Positions 28,070-37,695 of a DNA stretch of 64,000 nt are shown piece by piece. The DNA lies in contig CAVSPW010000005.1 of assembly GCA_963729935.1 (NCBI GenBank), forward strand, positions 988,594 to 1,052,593, read 5' to 3'. The notes under the pieces were generated by a model. The model saw only the letters and a program-made list of their open reading frames with translations. It was not told where the DNA came from and searched no databases. Origin of the DNA: CAIKMD01 sp963729935. Its GTDB lineage: Bacteria > Pseudomonadota > Alphaproteobacteria > ATCC43930 > CGMCC-115725. Each line of letters opens with the position of its first letter. Position 1 is the first letter of the stretch. The position numbers were made by a program, and so were the translations under genes.

Positions 28070-29512
28070 ATGTCTCGGGGCACGCCGAAGACGTCGTGGA
28101 ACCCCGTGGATCGCAACGATCAGCTTCGCAACGCGTTGAATTCCCCGACGGTGAGACCGGCAACGACGCCGGGGCAAGCCATCGAATTGCAGCGCGCGCT
28201 CGGCAAGGCGATCGCCCCGCCCGAGGCCGGTCCCGACGAGGATCATTCGCCGCTACGCAACGCGCGCCCGCACGGAATTCCGACCCTATGCCGGCTCGTT
28301 TGCAATGCATTCGACCCCTTCCTGACCGACAGCGAGAACGAACCGCGCATCGAAGGTCTCATCCCGCGTCGCGCGATCAAGCCGTGGTGGGCCGGGGTGC
28401 TGCACGTCGCGGGCAATGAAATCGCGGCGCTGGAGCAGAGGCTGAAGCCGCTCCTCGCGGCGGCGTCGGCCGGGGCGCTCGATGAGTTGGAGCAGGAAGC
28501 GCAACGAGAGGCGGTGCGCTGGTCTGCGTCGATCGTGACCGAATTGGAAAGAGCCCGACCCGATCCGGTTCTGGCCGCTTTTTTGCCCAGCGCCTTCGCT
28601 CAGGATGCGCGCGTCATCGCGCGGATCTTGCCGATGTCTCAAGCGATCACGGCCTCGATCAAGGCGCTGACGCGATTGCTCGGTCGACTCGATGCATTGG
28701 AAGGCGCGTGCATTCGCGAACTTCCGCCCGACGCGGTGACGCTCCTCAAGCAGCACTATCTCGCGCTTTCAGAGGATCACGGCACGAATGCCCGTTATCT
28801 GGCGCTCGCCGTCACCAACCGCCTCTCCCAACCCTCCCAGATCCTTCGCCTCGGGCGCGCCTTGTCCTGGAAACCGACCGACTCGCTCGTCGCGGGCACG
28901 GAGTTCGCTTTCGTCGGCGGCCGCGTTGTCGACGACCTGCAGCGTCTCAGCCGCGCGATCGCGCGTGTTATCCAAAATCGCGAATCCTTGCCTGGCGCCG
29001 CCGAGCTCCATCAACGGATTCGCCGCTATATGGATGACGGCGAGGCGCTGATCGGCGAAATCGGCATGCGGCGTGGCGCCCCTTGGGGCGAGGCAATCTT
29101 GCGGACGCGCAACGAACTCGCAGACAGGTTTCGCGGTGATCTTTTGCCGGCGCTCGCCCGCCGCATCCTCGCGGCGATGCCTCCCGCGCAAGGCGACACC
29201 GCGTCAACGCGCGAAAACCCGGCGGCGACCGCCGAAGCCGTCGATTCCGCGCAGCTTCTCCAGCTCCTGGCGAGGCGCGGCCAACGCCATGGCTTTGCCC
29301 AGGCGGCGCGCACGACCCTCAACGCGCTCGCCGGCGACGCCGAGGCGCGCACCGATGCCGTGATCAGGCGGGTCTACCGCGATCCTGCGAGCGCCGAGGC
29401 GCTTCGTCCAGAAATCGAGGCCGCAGCGAAGGTGTTCGAGATCCTCTTCGAAGAAGGCCGCGGTGCACTTCTGTTGCGCCAGCTCGCCAACGCGGCTCGC
29501 GCTTCGGCCTAA
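28070..29512 (+). CDS. uncharacterised 480-residue helical protein
   Basis: This long gene is not recognised. The product is predominantly alpha-helical with repeated Ala/Leu/Arg heptad-like stretches, for example LARRILAAMPP and LLQLLARRGQRHGFAQAA, and no Cys-rich, Walker or signal motifs. N-terminal residues 1-60 are Pro/Asn-rich and probably disordered. A central GGRVVDDLQRLSRAIARVIQNRE may form a helical bundle. Upstream is 243 bp without a gene; downstream is a putative small membrane protein after 112 bp. Base composition matches the neighbours. It could be a structural or cytoplasmic scaffold protein; no function is assigned. Confidence 0.75.
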   Translation: MSRGTPKTSWNPVDRNDQLRNALNSPTVRPATTPGQAIELQRALGKAIAPPEAGPDEDHSPLRNARPHGIPTLCRLVCNAFDPFLTDSENEPRIEGLIPRRAIKPWWAGVLHVAGNEIAALEQRLKPLLAAASAGALDELEQEAQREAVRWSASIVTELERARPDPVLAAFLPSAFAQDARVIARILPMSQAITASIKALTRLLGRLDALEGACIRELPPDAVTLLKQHYLALSEDHGTNARYLALAVTNRLSQPSQILRLGRALSWKPTDSLVAGTEFAFVGGRVVDDLQRLSRAIARVIQNRESLPGAAELHQRIRRYMDDGEALIGEIGMRRGAPWGEAILRTRNELADRFRGDLLPALARRILAAMPPAQGDTASTRENPAATAEAVDSAQLLQLLARRGQRHGFAQAARTTLNALAGDAEARTDAVIRRVYRDPASAEALRPEIEAAAKVFEILFEEGRGALLLRQLANAARASA

Positions 29513-29624
29513 GGACCCGTAGCGGCGCATAACAAATTTGACCGCGGCGCGGGTGTTGAATCTTGCGCACATCCTCCATAGATTCGGGATAAGGTGTAGG
29601 TGCGCTCGGCGGAGACACACGCCC

Positions 29625-29849
29625 TTGGAAAGCAGCTTCGCGACAATTCTTTGGACGGTAATCGTCGGCATCGATGTCGCAATCGCGGTCGCGCGCCTCT
29701 TTTTGCCGCCCGGACCGGTGCGGCTGTCGATGGCCCTGTCGATCCCCGCTCTCATCCTTCTCGGCGCGTTGATCAACGCGGTTTACAACCGCATCACCAC
29801 CGGCCACGCGCTCGAATCACCGCCGCGGCGCTCTGTTCCACGGCATTAG
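29625..29849 (+). CDS. putative small two-helix membrane protein
   Basis: From TTG 29625, with GGAG 10 bp before it, a 74-residue product shows two hydrophobic segments (FATILWTVIVGIDVAIAVA and LSMALSIPALILLGALINAVY). They are linked by a short positive loop RLFLPPGPVRLS. A longer form from 29538 has an unlikely N terminus. It follows the 480-residue unknown gene and might be its partner. Function unknown; existence supported by hydropathy and a possible ribosome-binding site only. Confidence 0.5.
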   Translation: MESSFATILWTVIVGIDVAIAVARLFLPPGPVRLSMALSIPALILLGALINAVYNRITTGHALESPPRRSVPRH

Positions 29850-29962
29850 GCACGCTTGACTCTTGGGCCGAGCGGTCCAATATCGCCAGCAAGAAGCCCC
29901 GAATCCGCGCCGAATCCGGCCTTGATTGACGCCGCCGGCGCTCCGCTTGCGAGGAGACCTCC

Positions 29963-31027
29963 ATGGCAGACGATGGCCTGGCACATACCGTCAATCGCGC
30001 GGCCGAGCAGGGCCGCATGGAATTTTACAGCCGCGCTTATGGGAAGCATCTGACTCCGCTTTGGCGCGTGCTGGGCGGCTTGGTGCTCGATGAGCCGAAA
30101 AGCCCCTGCGTGCCGACGATCTGGAAATGGAGCGAAGTACGCCCCTACCTGATGGAGGCCTGCAACATCATCTCGGCCGAAGAAGCCGAGCGCCGCGTCC
30201 TGGTACTCGAGAACCCCGGCATGCCGGGCGAGTCGCGCATCACGCGCAGCCTCTTCGCCGGCATGCAGATCATTCTTCCGGGTGAGATCGCGCCGGCGCA
30301 CCGCCATGTCGCGTCGGCGCTGCGCTTCGTCATCGAGGGCAAGAACGCCTACACCGCGGTTTCCGGCGAACGGACCATGATGGCGCCCGGCGATTTCGTC
30401 ATCACGCCCTCCTGGACATGGCACGACCACGGCAATCTGAGCGACCAGCCGATGGTATGGCTCGACGGGCTCGACATGCACCTCGTCAATCTGATGGATG
30501 CGGGCTTCCGCGAGGGCTATCCCGACAAGACCCATCCGATCGTGCGCCCCGAAGGCGCCGCCGATGCGGAGTTCGCCTACAACCTCCTGCCGGTCGATTA
30601 CGCGCCGTCGAGCAAGACCACGCCGATCTTCAATTATCCCTATGCGCGCACGCGCGAGGCCTTGGAGCGGCTCGCCCGGTTTCACCCCGCCGATCCCTGT
30701 TTCGGCTACAAGATGAAATATGTGAATCCGGTCGATGGCGGCTGGGCCATGCCGACGATTTCGACCTGGATGCAGCTTCTGCCCAAGGGCTTCAAGACCA
30801 TGCCCTATCGTTCGACCGACGGCGTCGTATTCGTCTGCGTCGAGGGCAGCGGCAAGACGACGATCAACGGCGACGTCTTCGAATGGGGCCCGCACGACGT
30901 TTTCACCGCGCCGAGCTGGCTGTTCTACGAGCACCAGGCGTCATCGGATGCGGTGCTGTTCAGCTTCTCCGATCGCGTCGCCCAGGAAAAGCTCGATTTC
31001 TTCCGCGAGCAACGCGGCAACGCCTAA
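29963..31027 (+). CDS. gentisate 1,2-dioxygenase-like bicupin
   Basis: This 354-residue protein has two cupin domains. The first has the metal-binding motif with HRH in PAHRHVASALRFVIEG (near residue 113) and WTWHDHG (near 153). The second follows near residue 260 (FKTMPYRSTDGVVFVCVEG), largely without the metal His pair. This matches gentisate 1,2-dioxygenases, which cleave the ring of gentisate to maleylpyruvate with Fe(II). Salicylate or 1-hydroxy-2-naphthoate ring-cleaving relatives are alternatives. GAGGAG lies 6 bp before the ATG. No isomerase or hydrolase of the pathway is adjacent; a GST lies 25 kb away. Confidence 0.85.
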   Translation: MADDGLAHTVNRAAEQGRMEFYSRAYGKHLTPLWRVLGGLVLDEPKSPCVPTIWKWSEVRPYLMEACNIISAEEAERRVLVLENPGMPGESRITRSLFAGMQIILPGEIAPAHRHVASALRFVIEGKNAYTAVSGERTMMAPGDFVITPSWTWHDHGNLSDQPMVWLDGLDMHLVNLMDAGFREGYPDKTHPIVRPEGAADAEFAYNLLPVDYAPSSKTTPIFNYPYARTREALERLARFHPADPCFGYKMKYVNPVDGGWAMPTISTWMQLLPKGFKTMPYRSTDGVVFVCVEGSGKTTINGDVFEWGPHDVFTAPSWLFYEHQASSDAVLFSFSDRVAQEKLDFFREQRGNA

Positions 31028-31097
31028 TAGGCCCGCTTGGCGCGATCCAAAGGCCAAGCCGCCGCGCGACGCATGAGTTGACGCTCTAAGCACGGGA

Positions 31098-31135
31098 CGG
31101 AACGGCATGGCGCGCGAGCGTGCCATGCCGTTCCG
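31098..31135. terminator. long hairpin between convergent genes
   Basis: A 14-bp perfect inverted repeat (CGGAACGGCATGGC / GCCATGCCGTTCCG) continues with a G-U and two G-C pairs to a ~17-bp stem with a 4-base loop. It lies between the convergent cupin and TPP-enzyme genes with no U-run after it on either strand. It is the strongest of the hairpins at convergent junctions and probably a bidirectional transcription barrier. Confidence 0.45.
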
Positions 31136-31147
31136 AAAAGAAATCTC

Positions 31148-32881
31148 TCAAAGCGTGACGATGACGTTCAAGAGCGCTTGGCGCTTTTCCTCGCGCACGA
31201 CTTTAACCGCGCGCGCCAGGGCTGCCGGAAGATCCGCCGGCTTTTCGACACGCTCGCCATAGCCGCCGCTCGCTTCGATCAGCTTTTCGAAAGCCGGCGA
31301 AGGCTGAAGGTCGGCGAGGGTGTGCGCGTCGTTCTCGGCCTGCGCCTGTCCCTTCTCGTACATCGCCAAGGTCGCGCGGCGAACCGCATTATAGACTTGA
31401 TTATTGTTGACGACCGTGAGGATCGGCAGGTTATGCGCCTCGCTCACCCAGTGGCAGGCGGTCGGATTGGCGAACATATAGGCGCCGTCGCCGACGGTCG
31501 CGACCAAGAGCTTTTCGGGTTGCGCAAGCTTGGCCCCGAGCGCGGCGCCGATCGCCCAACCGAGCCCGCCCGCGGGGCTCGAACCGAACAAGGTCGCTGC
31601 CTTCTCGCGCGGACAGAATTCCGGCCGCATCCAATATTCGTTGACGACGACGGCGTCCAAACCGATGGCCTCGCCGAGGCAATGGTTCAGATATTCGAGC
31701 TTGATCGTCGGCTGCGCGGCCGCCTTTTCGACGGCAGCTTTCCATTGCGCGCGCATCGCCTTCCATCGCTCGGCCAGGCGCTGGCGGCGGCCCGCGAGCT
31801 TGGCATCCTTGTCGGCGCCCTTCTCCGCCAAGGCCTTTTCGATCGCGTTCAATGCCCCCACGGTCTCGGTCGTGATCGACAGATCGCACGGAAACCCGCG
31901 CATCGGATAGCGCGAAAACGCCGGATCATCGCCGATCTGCACGACGCGGCAGCCGGCGGGCGGGCTTTCCTGCGAGGGATACCAGGGCGCGTCGCAATCG
32001 AGCACGATGACGAGGTCGGCCTCGGTCAGGAGCGGCCGCGGCTGGGAGCCCATGTTCATCGGATGGCTTGAAGGCAGGCACACATATCGGGCGTTGAACG
32101 AGACCACCGGAATCGCGAAACGCTCGGTCACGCGCGCCAGGGCTTCCATTCCGGCGGGCGTGCGGCCGGCTGCCGAGGTGATGATCAAAGGCCTCTCGGC
32201 CTTGGCGATCATGCCAGCCAGGGTCTCGATCGCGGCGGGATCGGGAAAAGGCATCGAGGGATGCGCGCGCGGCGTCATCGGCCGATTGGAGGCCGGAACG
32301 CCGCCGCCGAGCACCTCGCGCGGCAAGGTCAGATAGGCCGAGCCGCGCGGCGCGGTCATCATTACTTCGAGCGCCCGCGCGACCAGATCCTCGGCCTGCA
32401 ACGGGAGCTTCATTTCGTAATCCCATTTGACGAATTCGCGCAGCATTCCGGCTTGGTCGAACATTTCCTGGCCCCAATGGATGGGACCGTTGCGCGAGCC
32501 GAGCACGCCCTGCTCGGTGATCGGATTGCGTCCGGCCATCATCAGGATCGGCACGTTCTCGCGGCACGCGTCGGCGAGGCAGTTGAGCGTATTGGCCGTA
32601 CCGACATTGGTGTGGACCATCACCGCCTGCGGCTTGCCGCTCACCATGTAATAGCCATGCGCCATGCCCACGGCGCAGTTCTCATGGGTGATCACCATGA
32701 CCTTCGGGATTTCGGCGTTCTTTTGCTTGCTGCGCGCCAAGCCTTCGATCAGCGGCGCGAAATCGGTACCGGGATTGGCGAACATGTAGTCGACGCCATG
32801 CGCCTTCATCGCCCGCAGCAACACCTCCGCGGCGCTGTCGGTTCCTTGCTGGGTCGCGCCGGGAAAAGGTGAATCGTCCAT
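31148..32881 (-). CDS. thiamine pyrophosphate-dependent enzyme, acetolactate synthase-like
   Basis: This 577-residue protein has the three-domain layout of acetolactate synthase / benzoylformate decarboxylase enzymes. The N-terminal Pyr domain has the catalytic Glu in VITHENCAVGMAHGY (near residue 66). A central FAD/nucleotide-like domain follows, and then a C-terminal PP domain with GDGAYMFANP...VNNNQVYN, the GDG-to-NN thiamine diphosphate motif. Substrate specificity (oxalyl-CoA, benzoylformate or 2-oxoacid decarboxylation) is not evident. It converges on the gentisate dioxygenase-like gene. No regulatory partner is visible. Confidence 0.86.
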   Translation of the reverse strand: MDDSPFPGATQQGTDSAAEVLLRAMKAHGVDYMFANPGTDFAPLIEGLARSKQKNAEIPKVMVITHENCAVGMAHGYYMVSGKPQAVMVHTNVGTANTLNCLADACRENVPILMMAGRNPITEQGVLGSRNGPIHWGQEMFDQAGMLREFVKWDYEMKLPLQAEDLVARALEVMMTAPRGSAYLTLPREVLGGGVPASNRPMTPRAHPSMPFPDPAAIETLAGMIAKAERPLIITSAAGRTPAGMEALARVTERFAIPVVSFNARYVCLPSSHPMNMGSQPRPLLTEADLVIVLDCDAPWYPSQESPPAGCRVVQIGDDPAFSRYPMRGFPCDLSITTETVGALNAIEKALAEKGADKDAKLAGRRQRLAERWKAMRAQWKAAVEKAAAQPTIKLEYLNHCLGEAIGLDAVVVNEYWMRPEFCPREKAATLFGSSPAGGLGWAIGAALGAKLAQPEKLLVATVGDGAYMFANPTACHWVSEAHNLPILTVVNNNQVYNAVRRATLAMYEKGQAQAENDAHTLADLQPSPAFEKLIEASGGYGERVEKPADLPAALARAVKVVREEKRQALLNVIVTL

Positions 32882-33133
32882 GTCGTGCCTCCCTTTTTTT
32901 AGCCGAAGGAGCCGATGGTAACTCCCGAACCCCCCCTGTCAAAGCTTTTGCGGCCCGATTTTTCACGCGTTGTTAAGCACGTGACGCTTAGGTTCGGAGC
33001 CAGTTTCGCGCCCCAACAACAGGTCCGCCGCCTTGACAGCGATCACACTCGAACGCCGTCGTCCGATTGCCGCTCAACCGCGGCAGCCCAGGGCTGCCGA
33101 GCGCGCCGGAGCGACGGCACGGAGACGGCTCGC

Positions 33134-33814
33134 ATGAACCGCCAGGCCCGCCGCGCCATTTTCTTCGATTTCGACGGTACCTTGGCCGATAGCGATGGGG
33201 TGACGCGGCAGGTTTTCGGAAGTTTCGCGGCTGCTTTCGGCCATCATGCGACCGATGCCGAATTCACCGCGAGCGACGGCCCGCCGGCACCGATCTTGAT
33301 CGCAAAATTGAAGCGCGATTGGGGCCTGCCGCAAAAGCTCGACGATTTGATGCGTTTCTACGCGACATTGCTGGATGCTGCCTTGCTCGACGCTCCGCCC
33401 ATGCCGGCCACGACGGCGACGCTCGAGGCGGCATTCCGGCACGGCTGGAAGGTCGGGGTCGTGACCTCCAATGCGACGCGGCGAACCCGCAGCTGGTTGG
33501 CACGACGCGGGCTTGCGCCCTTTGTCGAGATCGTGGTCGGCGGCGACGATGTTTGTCTCGGCAAGCCCGAGCCCGAGCCCTATCTCATGGCCCTGGCGCG
33601 CAGCGGCTGCGCCCGCGACGCGTCTCTTGCCGTCGAGGACTCCCTAGCGGGCGCGCGCTCGGCGCTCGCTGCCGGCTTGCGCACCTTTGGTTTCGCGCCG
33701 CGCGGCCGCGAACCGATTGCCTGGCCGGAGCCCGTCCGCCTCATCGAGGCGCTCGACGAGCTGATGCCCGAATTGACGCGCCAACGGTTCAGGCGCGTCG
33801 CCGGGCTGCGCTGA
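33134..33814 (+). CDS. HAD-superfamily phosphatase, Cof/Gph-like subclass IA
   Basis: This 226-residue hydrolase has HAD motif I DFDGTLADSD (Asp nucleophile near residue 12), motif II TSNATRR (near 116), motif III Lys in CLGKPEPEPY and motif IV VEDSLAGARSALAAG. The alpha-helical cap between motifs I and II fits phosphoglycolate phosphatase-like subclass IA. The ATG at 33134 is chosen over an upstream open stretch because homology begins at RRAIFFDFDGT. Substrate not determined. Confidence 0.88.
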   Translation: MNRQARRAIFFDFDGTLADSDGVTRQVFGSFAAAFGHHATDAEFTASDGPPAPILIAKLKRDWGLPQKLDDLMRFYATLLDAALLDAPPMPATTATLEAAFRHGWKVGVVTSNATRRTRSWLARRGLAPFVEIVVGGDDVCLGKPEPEPYLMALARSGCARDASLAVEDSLAGARSALAAGLRTFGFAPRGREPIAWPEPVRLIEALDELMPELTRQRFRRVAGLR

Positions 33815-33853
33815 TCGGCCCGAACTCGCGAAGCAGCGATTGCGGAGATCGAG

Positions 33854-33884
33854 GGCGAGCGGCGGACGGAGCCGCCGCATCGCC
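33854..33884. terminator. GC-rich hairpin between convergent genes
   Basis: GCGGCGG / CCGCCGC (7 bp, 6-base loop) extends with one bulged A and further G-C/A-T pairs to about 12 bp. It lies between the convergent HAD and ABC binding-protein genes. There is no T-run. Like the other convergent junctions, it may stop transcription from both sides. Confidence 0.4.
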
Positions 33885-33892
33885 TCGGCCTG

Positions 33893-35092
33893 CTACTTGG
33901 CCTTGTTGAATTCCTTCCACGGGTCCTTGACCGCGGTGCCGATCGTCTCGATCTCGACATTGACGTAATGTCCGCCGACCTTCCGTACCTCGCGCAGATA
34001 TTCGTTCTGCACGATGTCCCGCGTCTCGGGATCGATCGAGATCGGACCGCGCGGGCTATTGGCGCTCTTGTAGTGCTTCAACAGTTCCATCGTCCGGTCG
34101 GGATCGATTTTGCCCTTTTGCTCGCGGATGACGTAATAGATCGCCGCCATGCTGTCCCAGGCGCCAACCGCCGTGAAATTGGGCCGCAATTCGGTCCCAT
34201 AAGCCTTCCGCCACGCGGCCACGAAGGCCTTGTTGGCGGGGCGATCCGAGGCGTCGGAGTAATGAAACGCGGTCGTGACCCCGAGCGCAACGTCGCCCAT
34301 GGTGTCGAGATACATATCATCGGTGATGTCCCCCGGACCGATGAGCTTGACGCCGGCGGCCCTGAGGCCGAGATCGCCGAATCCCTTCATTACGGCCGTC
34401 GCCGTCGTTCCGGCCGGCACGAAGACGAAAAGCACATCGGGCTTCACGTCCTTGACGCGCTGGAGGAACGGCGCGAAATCGGGATTCACCACCGGCACGC
34501 GCACGCTGCCGGCGATCTCACCGCCGCCAGCCGTAAAGGCCTTGGTGAACGCCGCCTCGGCGTCGTGGCCGGGGCCGTAATCGCTGACGAGCGTGTAGGC
34601 GCGCTTGTAATGCTTCGCCGCCCAGCCGCCGAGCGGGTAGCTCGATTGCCACAACGTGAAGGAAACCCGCGCGATATAGGGCGATTTCGTCGTGATCATC
34701 GAGGTGCCCGCATTGCTGATGATGAACGGCACCTTCGCTTCGGTCACGATCGGCGCGATGGCGAGCGCGTTGGGGGTAAAGATGACACCCGTCAGGAGTT
34801 GCACCTTGTCGCGGACGATGAGATCCTGGGCGAGTTGCTTCGCCTTCTCGGGATTGGGTCCGGTATCGTCCCGCGTCAGCAACTCGACCTTCACGCCCGG
34901 CGGCAGGTCCTTGGCGTGCTCTTTCATGTAGAGCCGCATCGCCTTTTCCATGACGGGTCCGATCTCGCCATTGAGGCCCGAATAGCTGCTGATCATGCCG
35001 ACCTTGATGGTCTCGGCCGACGCCTGAGGCGCGGCCAGGCCGAAGGCGCAGGCCGCCGCAGCGGCAATCCAAATCTTGCGATGAAACTGCAT
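33893..35092 (-). CDS. ABC transporter substrate-binding protein, branched-chain amino-acid type
   Basis: This 399-residue protein has a signal peptide (MQFHRKIWIAAAAACAFG to ASAE). The mature protein has the LivJ/AmiC-like type I periplasmic binding fold: KVGMISSYSGLNGEIGPVMEKA, DDTGPNPEKAKQLAQDLI and KVPFIISNAG. It should bind a small amino-acid-like or aromatic acid in the periplasm. No ABC permease or ATPase gene is next to it, as gyrB lies 164 bp downstream, so it is an orphan that shares a transporter or feeds a distant operon. Confidence 0.9.
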   Translation of the reverse strand: MQFHRKIWIAAAAACAFGLAAPQASAETIKVGMISSYSGLNGEIGPVMEKAMRLYMKEHAKDLPPGVKVELLTRDDTGPNPEKAKQLAQDLIVRDKVQLLTGVIFTPNALAIAPIVTEAKVPFIISNAGTSMITTKSPYIARVSFTLWQSSYPLGGWAAKHYKRAYTLVSDYGPGHDAEAAFTKAFTAGGGEIAGSVRVPVVNPDFAPFLQRVKDVKPDVLFVFVPAGTTATAVMKGFGDLGLRAAGVKLIGPGDITDDMYLDTMGDVALGVTTAFHYSDASDRPANKAFVAAWRKAYGTELRPNFTAVGAWDSMAAIYYVIREQKGKIDPDRTMELLKHYKSANSPRGPISIDPETRDIVQNEYLREVRKVGGHYVNVEIETIGTAVKDPWKEFNKAK

Positions 35093-35256
35093 TTTTCCCT
35101 CTCCCGGACGTTTTTGCCATGGTGCCGGTCACGGCCGGCTATTGCGCGATCCTACGGCGAACGGCCGTGGCACACAAACCTTCTTCGGTTTGATCTTTCT
35201 CAGGCGGCGCGGGCGCGGCGCGGAAGAGTCCCGATCATTCCCGCACCGGGAACTGC

Positions 35257-37695
35257 TCACACGTCGAGATTGGCGACTTCGAGGGCGTTGGCCTGGATGA
35301 AGTCGCGCCGCGGCTCGACCAGATCCCCCATCAAGGTCGAGAAGGTCTCTTCGGCCTGCGCCGCATGGGGTACCTTCACCTGCAAGAGCGACCGCACATC
35401 CGGGTTGAGCGTGGTTTCCCACAATTGCTCGGGATTCATCTCGCCCAGACCTTTGTAGCGCTGGATGTCGCCGCTCTTGGGCCCAAGATCGAGCACGGTT
35501 TGGACCAGGGAGGTCGGCCCCTTGACCGGGATTTCCTTGTCCTTCGCGATCAGCTTTCCGGGCTTGGCATAGTATTCTTGGAGCTCGGCCGTTCGTTCGT
35601 CGAGCCGGCGCGCCTCGGCGCTGCGTAGGAACTGGCCTTCGAGCACATGGCGCTCGGTAACGCCATGCCGGGTGCGCGTCAGCACGAAGCCTTGGCCCGC
35701 CGCCTCGCCGCGCCAGCCGCGATCCGCCGGCGCCGAGAGGGCGTCGAGTTTGCGTGCCAGAAACCGCGCAGCCTCGGCGATCTGCACGGGATTCTCGAGG
35801 ATCGCGAGCCCGAGCAGCCCATTGATCGCCGCCTGCTCGGCGACGTCGAGATTGCCGATCTTGCGCACGAGCGGCTGCAAGAGATTGCGCGTCTGGCGGG
35901 CGCGCTCCACCAGATCGCGAAGATCGTTGCCGGCGCGCTGCACGCCGTCATGCTGGACGAAGACCACGTCCTTGAGCCCGGCGGTGATCCTGTATTCTTC
36001 GAGCGCGGGATCATCCTTCAGATAAACCGCCTTCGCCGAGCCGCGCTTCACCTGATAAAGCGGCGGCTGAGCGATGTACAAGAAGCCCTTTTCGATCAAC
36101 TGCGGCATCTGCCGGAAGAAGAAGGTCAGGAGCAAAGTGCGGATGTGACTGCCGTCGACATCGGCATCGGTCATGATGATGATTCGGTGGTAGCGCGCCT
36201 TGGCGACGTCGAACTCCTCGGCGCCGATGCCGGTGCCGATCGCCGCGATGAGCGTGCCGATTTCCGCGGAACTCAGCATCTTGTCGAAGCGTGCGCGCTC
36301 GACGTTCAGGATCTTGCCCTTCAAGGGCAGGATCGCCTGAAAGCGGCGGTCGCGGCCCTGCTTGGCCGAGCCCCCGGCGCTGTCGCCCTCGACGATGAAG
36401 AGCTCGCACAGCGCGGGATCGCGCTCTTGGCAATCGGCGAGCTTGCCCGGCAGGCTCGCCATATCGAGCGCGCCCTTGCGCCGCGTCAAATCGCGCGCGC
36501 GCCGCGCCGCTTCGCGGGCGGCCGCGGCCTCCACCACCTTGGCGACGATCTTGCGCGCCTCGGACGGGTGTTCCTCGAGCCATTGCTGAAGCTTGTCGGC
36601 GACGATGCCCTCGACCACCGGGCGCACTTCCGAGGAGACGAGCTTGTCTTTCGTCTGCGAGGAGAATTTTGGGTCCGGCACCTTGACCGAGAGGATCGAG
36701 GTCAGGCCTTCGCGCATATCCTCGCCGGTCAGCGGGATCTTCTCTTTCTTGGAAATGCCGCTTTCATTCGCATAATTATTGATCGTGCGCGTGAGCGCGC
36801 CACGAAAGCCCGCCAGATGCGTGCCGCCATCGCGCTGCGGAATATTGTTGGTAAAACACAGCATCGTCTCGTGATAGGAATCGGTCCATTCCATCGCGAC
36901 CTCGACGGTGATCCCGTCTCGTTCGGCGGTCATCGAAAGCGGCGCGCCGTGCAACGCCTGCTTTGAACGGTCGAGATATTCCACGAAGGCGACGAGGCCG
37001 CCTTCGTAATGCAGCTTTACCGATTTCGGCTCGACCCCGCGCGCGTCGGTCAATTCCAGCGTGACCCCCGAATTGAGGAAGGCGAGCTCACGCAGGCGGT
37101 GTTCGAGAGTCGCGTAATCGAACTCGATCTTGGTGAAGGTCTTCGTACTGGGCCAGAAGGTGATCTCGGTGCCGGTGCGCGCGCCGCACGGCCCGACCAT
37201 GGCGAGCGGCGCTTCCGGATCGCCATCCTTGAAGCGCATGAAATACTCGTTGCCGCCGCGCCAGACCCGCAACTCCAGAACCGAGGACAGCGCGTTCACG
37301 ACCGAGACGCCGACGCCGTGCAGGCCGCCCGAAACTTTGTACGAGTTTTGGTCGAATTTCCCGCCGGCGTGAAGCTGGGTCATGATGACCTCGGCCGCCG
37401 AAACGCCCTCCTCCCTGTGGATGTCGACCGGTATGCCGCGGCCATTGTCGCAGACCGTCACCGATCCGTCGGCATTGAGCGTCGCCGTCACCGTGTCGCA
37501 ATACCCCGCCAAAGCCTCGTCGATCGAATTATCGATCACCTCGTAGACCATGTGATGGAGGCCCGAGCCGTCATCGGTGTCGCCGATATACATGCCGGGG
37601 CGTTTGCGCACGGCGTCGAGACCACGCAACACCTTGATCGACTGGGCGTCATACGCCTCGTTCGGCGGTGTTCCGGGAACGGCAGGTTCACTCAT
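35257..37695 (-). CDS. gyrB: DNA gyrase subunit B
   Basis: This 812-residue ATPase subunit of gyrase has the GHKL motifs DNGRGIPVDIH and YKVSGGLHGVGVSVVNALS (about residues 83-135) and a transducer domain. The TOPRIM motif LFIVEGDSAGGSAKQGRDR lies near residue 433, and the C-terminal tail carries RYKGLGEMNPEQLWET. It begins at ATG 37695; a longer open stretch upstream is the recF 3' end. The start overlaps the recF stop by 4 bp, coupling their translation. Quinolone-relevant segments are intact. Confidence 0.98.
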   Translation of the reverse strand: MSEPAVPGTPPNEAYDAQSIKVLRGLDAVRKRPGMYIGDTDDGSGLHHMVYEVIDNSIDEALAGYCDTVTATLNADGSVTVCDNGRGIPVDIHREEGVSAAEVIMTQLHAGGKFDQNSYKVSGGLHGVGVSVVNALSSVLELRVWRGGNEYFMRFKDGDPEAPLAMVGPCGARTGTEITFWPSTKTFTKIEFDYATLEHRLRELAFLNSGVTLELTDARGVEPKSVKLHYEGGLVAFVEYLDRSKQALHGAPLSMTAERDGITVEVAMEWTDSYHETMLCFTNNIPQRDGGTHLAGFRGALTRTINNYANESGISKKEKIPLTGEDMREGLTSILSVKVPDPKFSSQTKDKLVSSEVRPVVEGIVADKLQQWLEEHPSEARKIVAKVVEAAAAREAARRARDLTRRKGALDMASLPGKLADCQERDPALCELFIVEGDSAGGSAKQGRDRRFQAILPLKGKILNVERARFDKMLSSAEIGTLIAAIGTGIGAEEFDVAKARYHRIIIMTDADVDGSHIRTLLLTFFFRQMPQLIEKGFLYIAQPPLYQVKRGSAKAVYLKDDPALEEYRITAGLKDVVFVQHDGVQRAGNDLRDLVERARQTRNLLQPLVRKIGNLDVAEQAAINGLLGLAILENPVQIAEAARFLARKLDALSAPADRGWRGEAAGQGFVLTRTRHGVTERHVLEGQFLRSAEARRLDERTAELQEYYAKPGKLIAKDKEIPVKGPTSLVQTVLDLGPKSGDIQRYKGLGEMNPEQLWETTLNPDVRSLLQVKVPHAAQAEETFSTLMGDLVEPRRDFIQANALEVANLDV

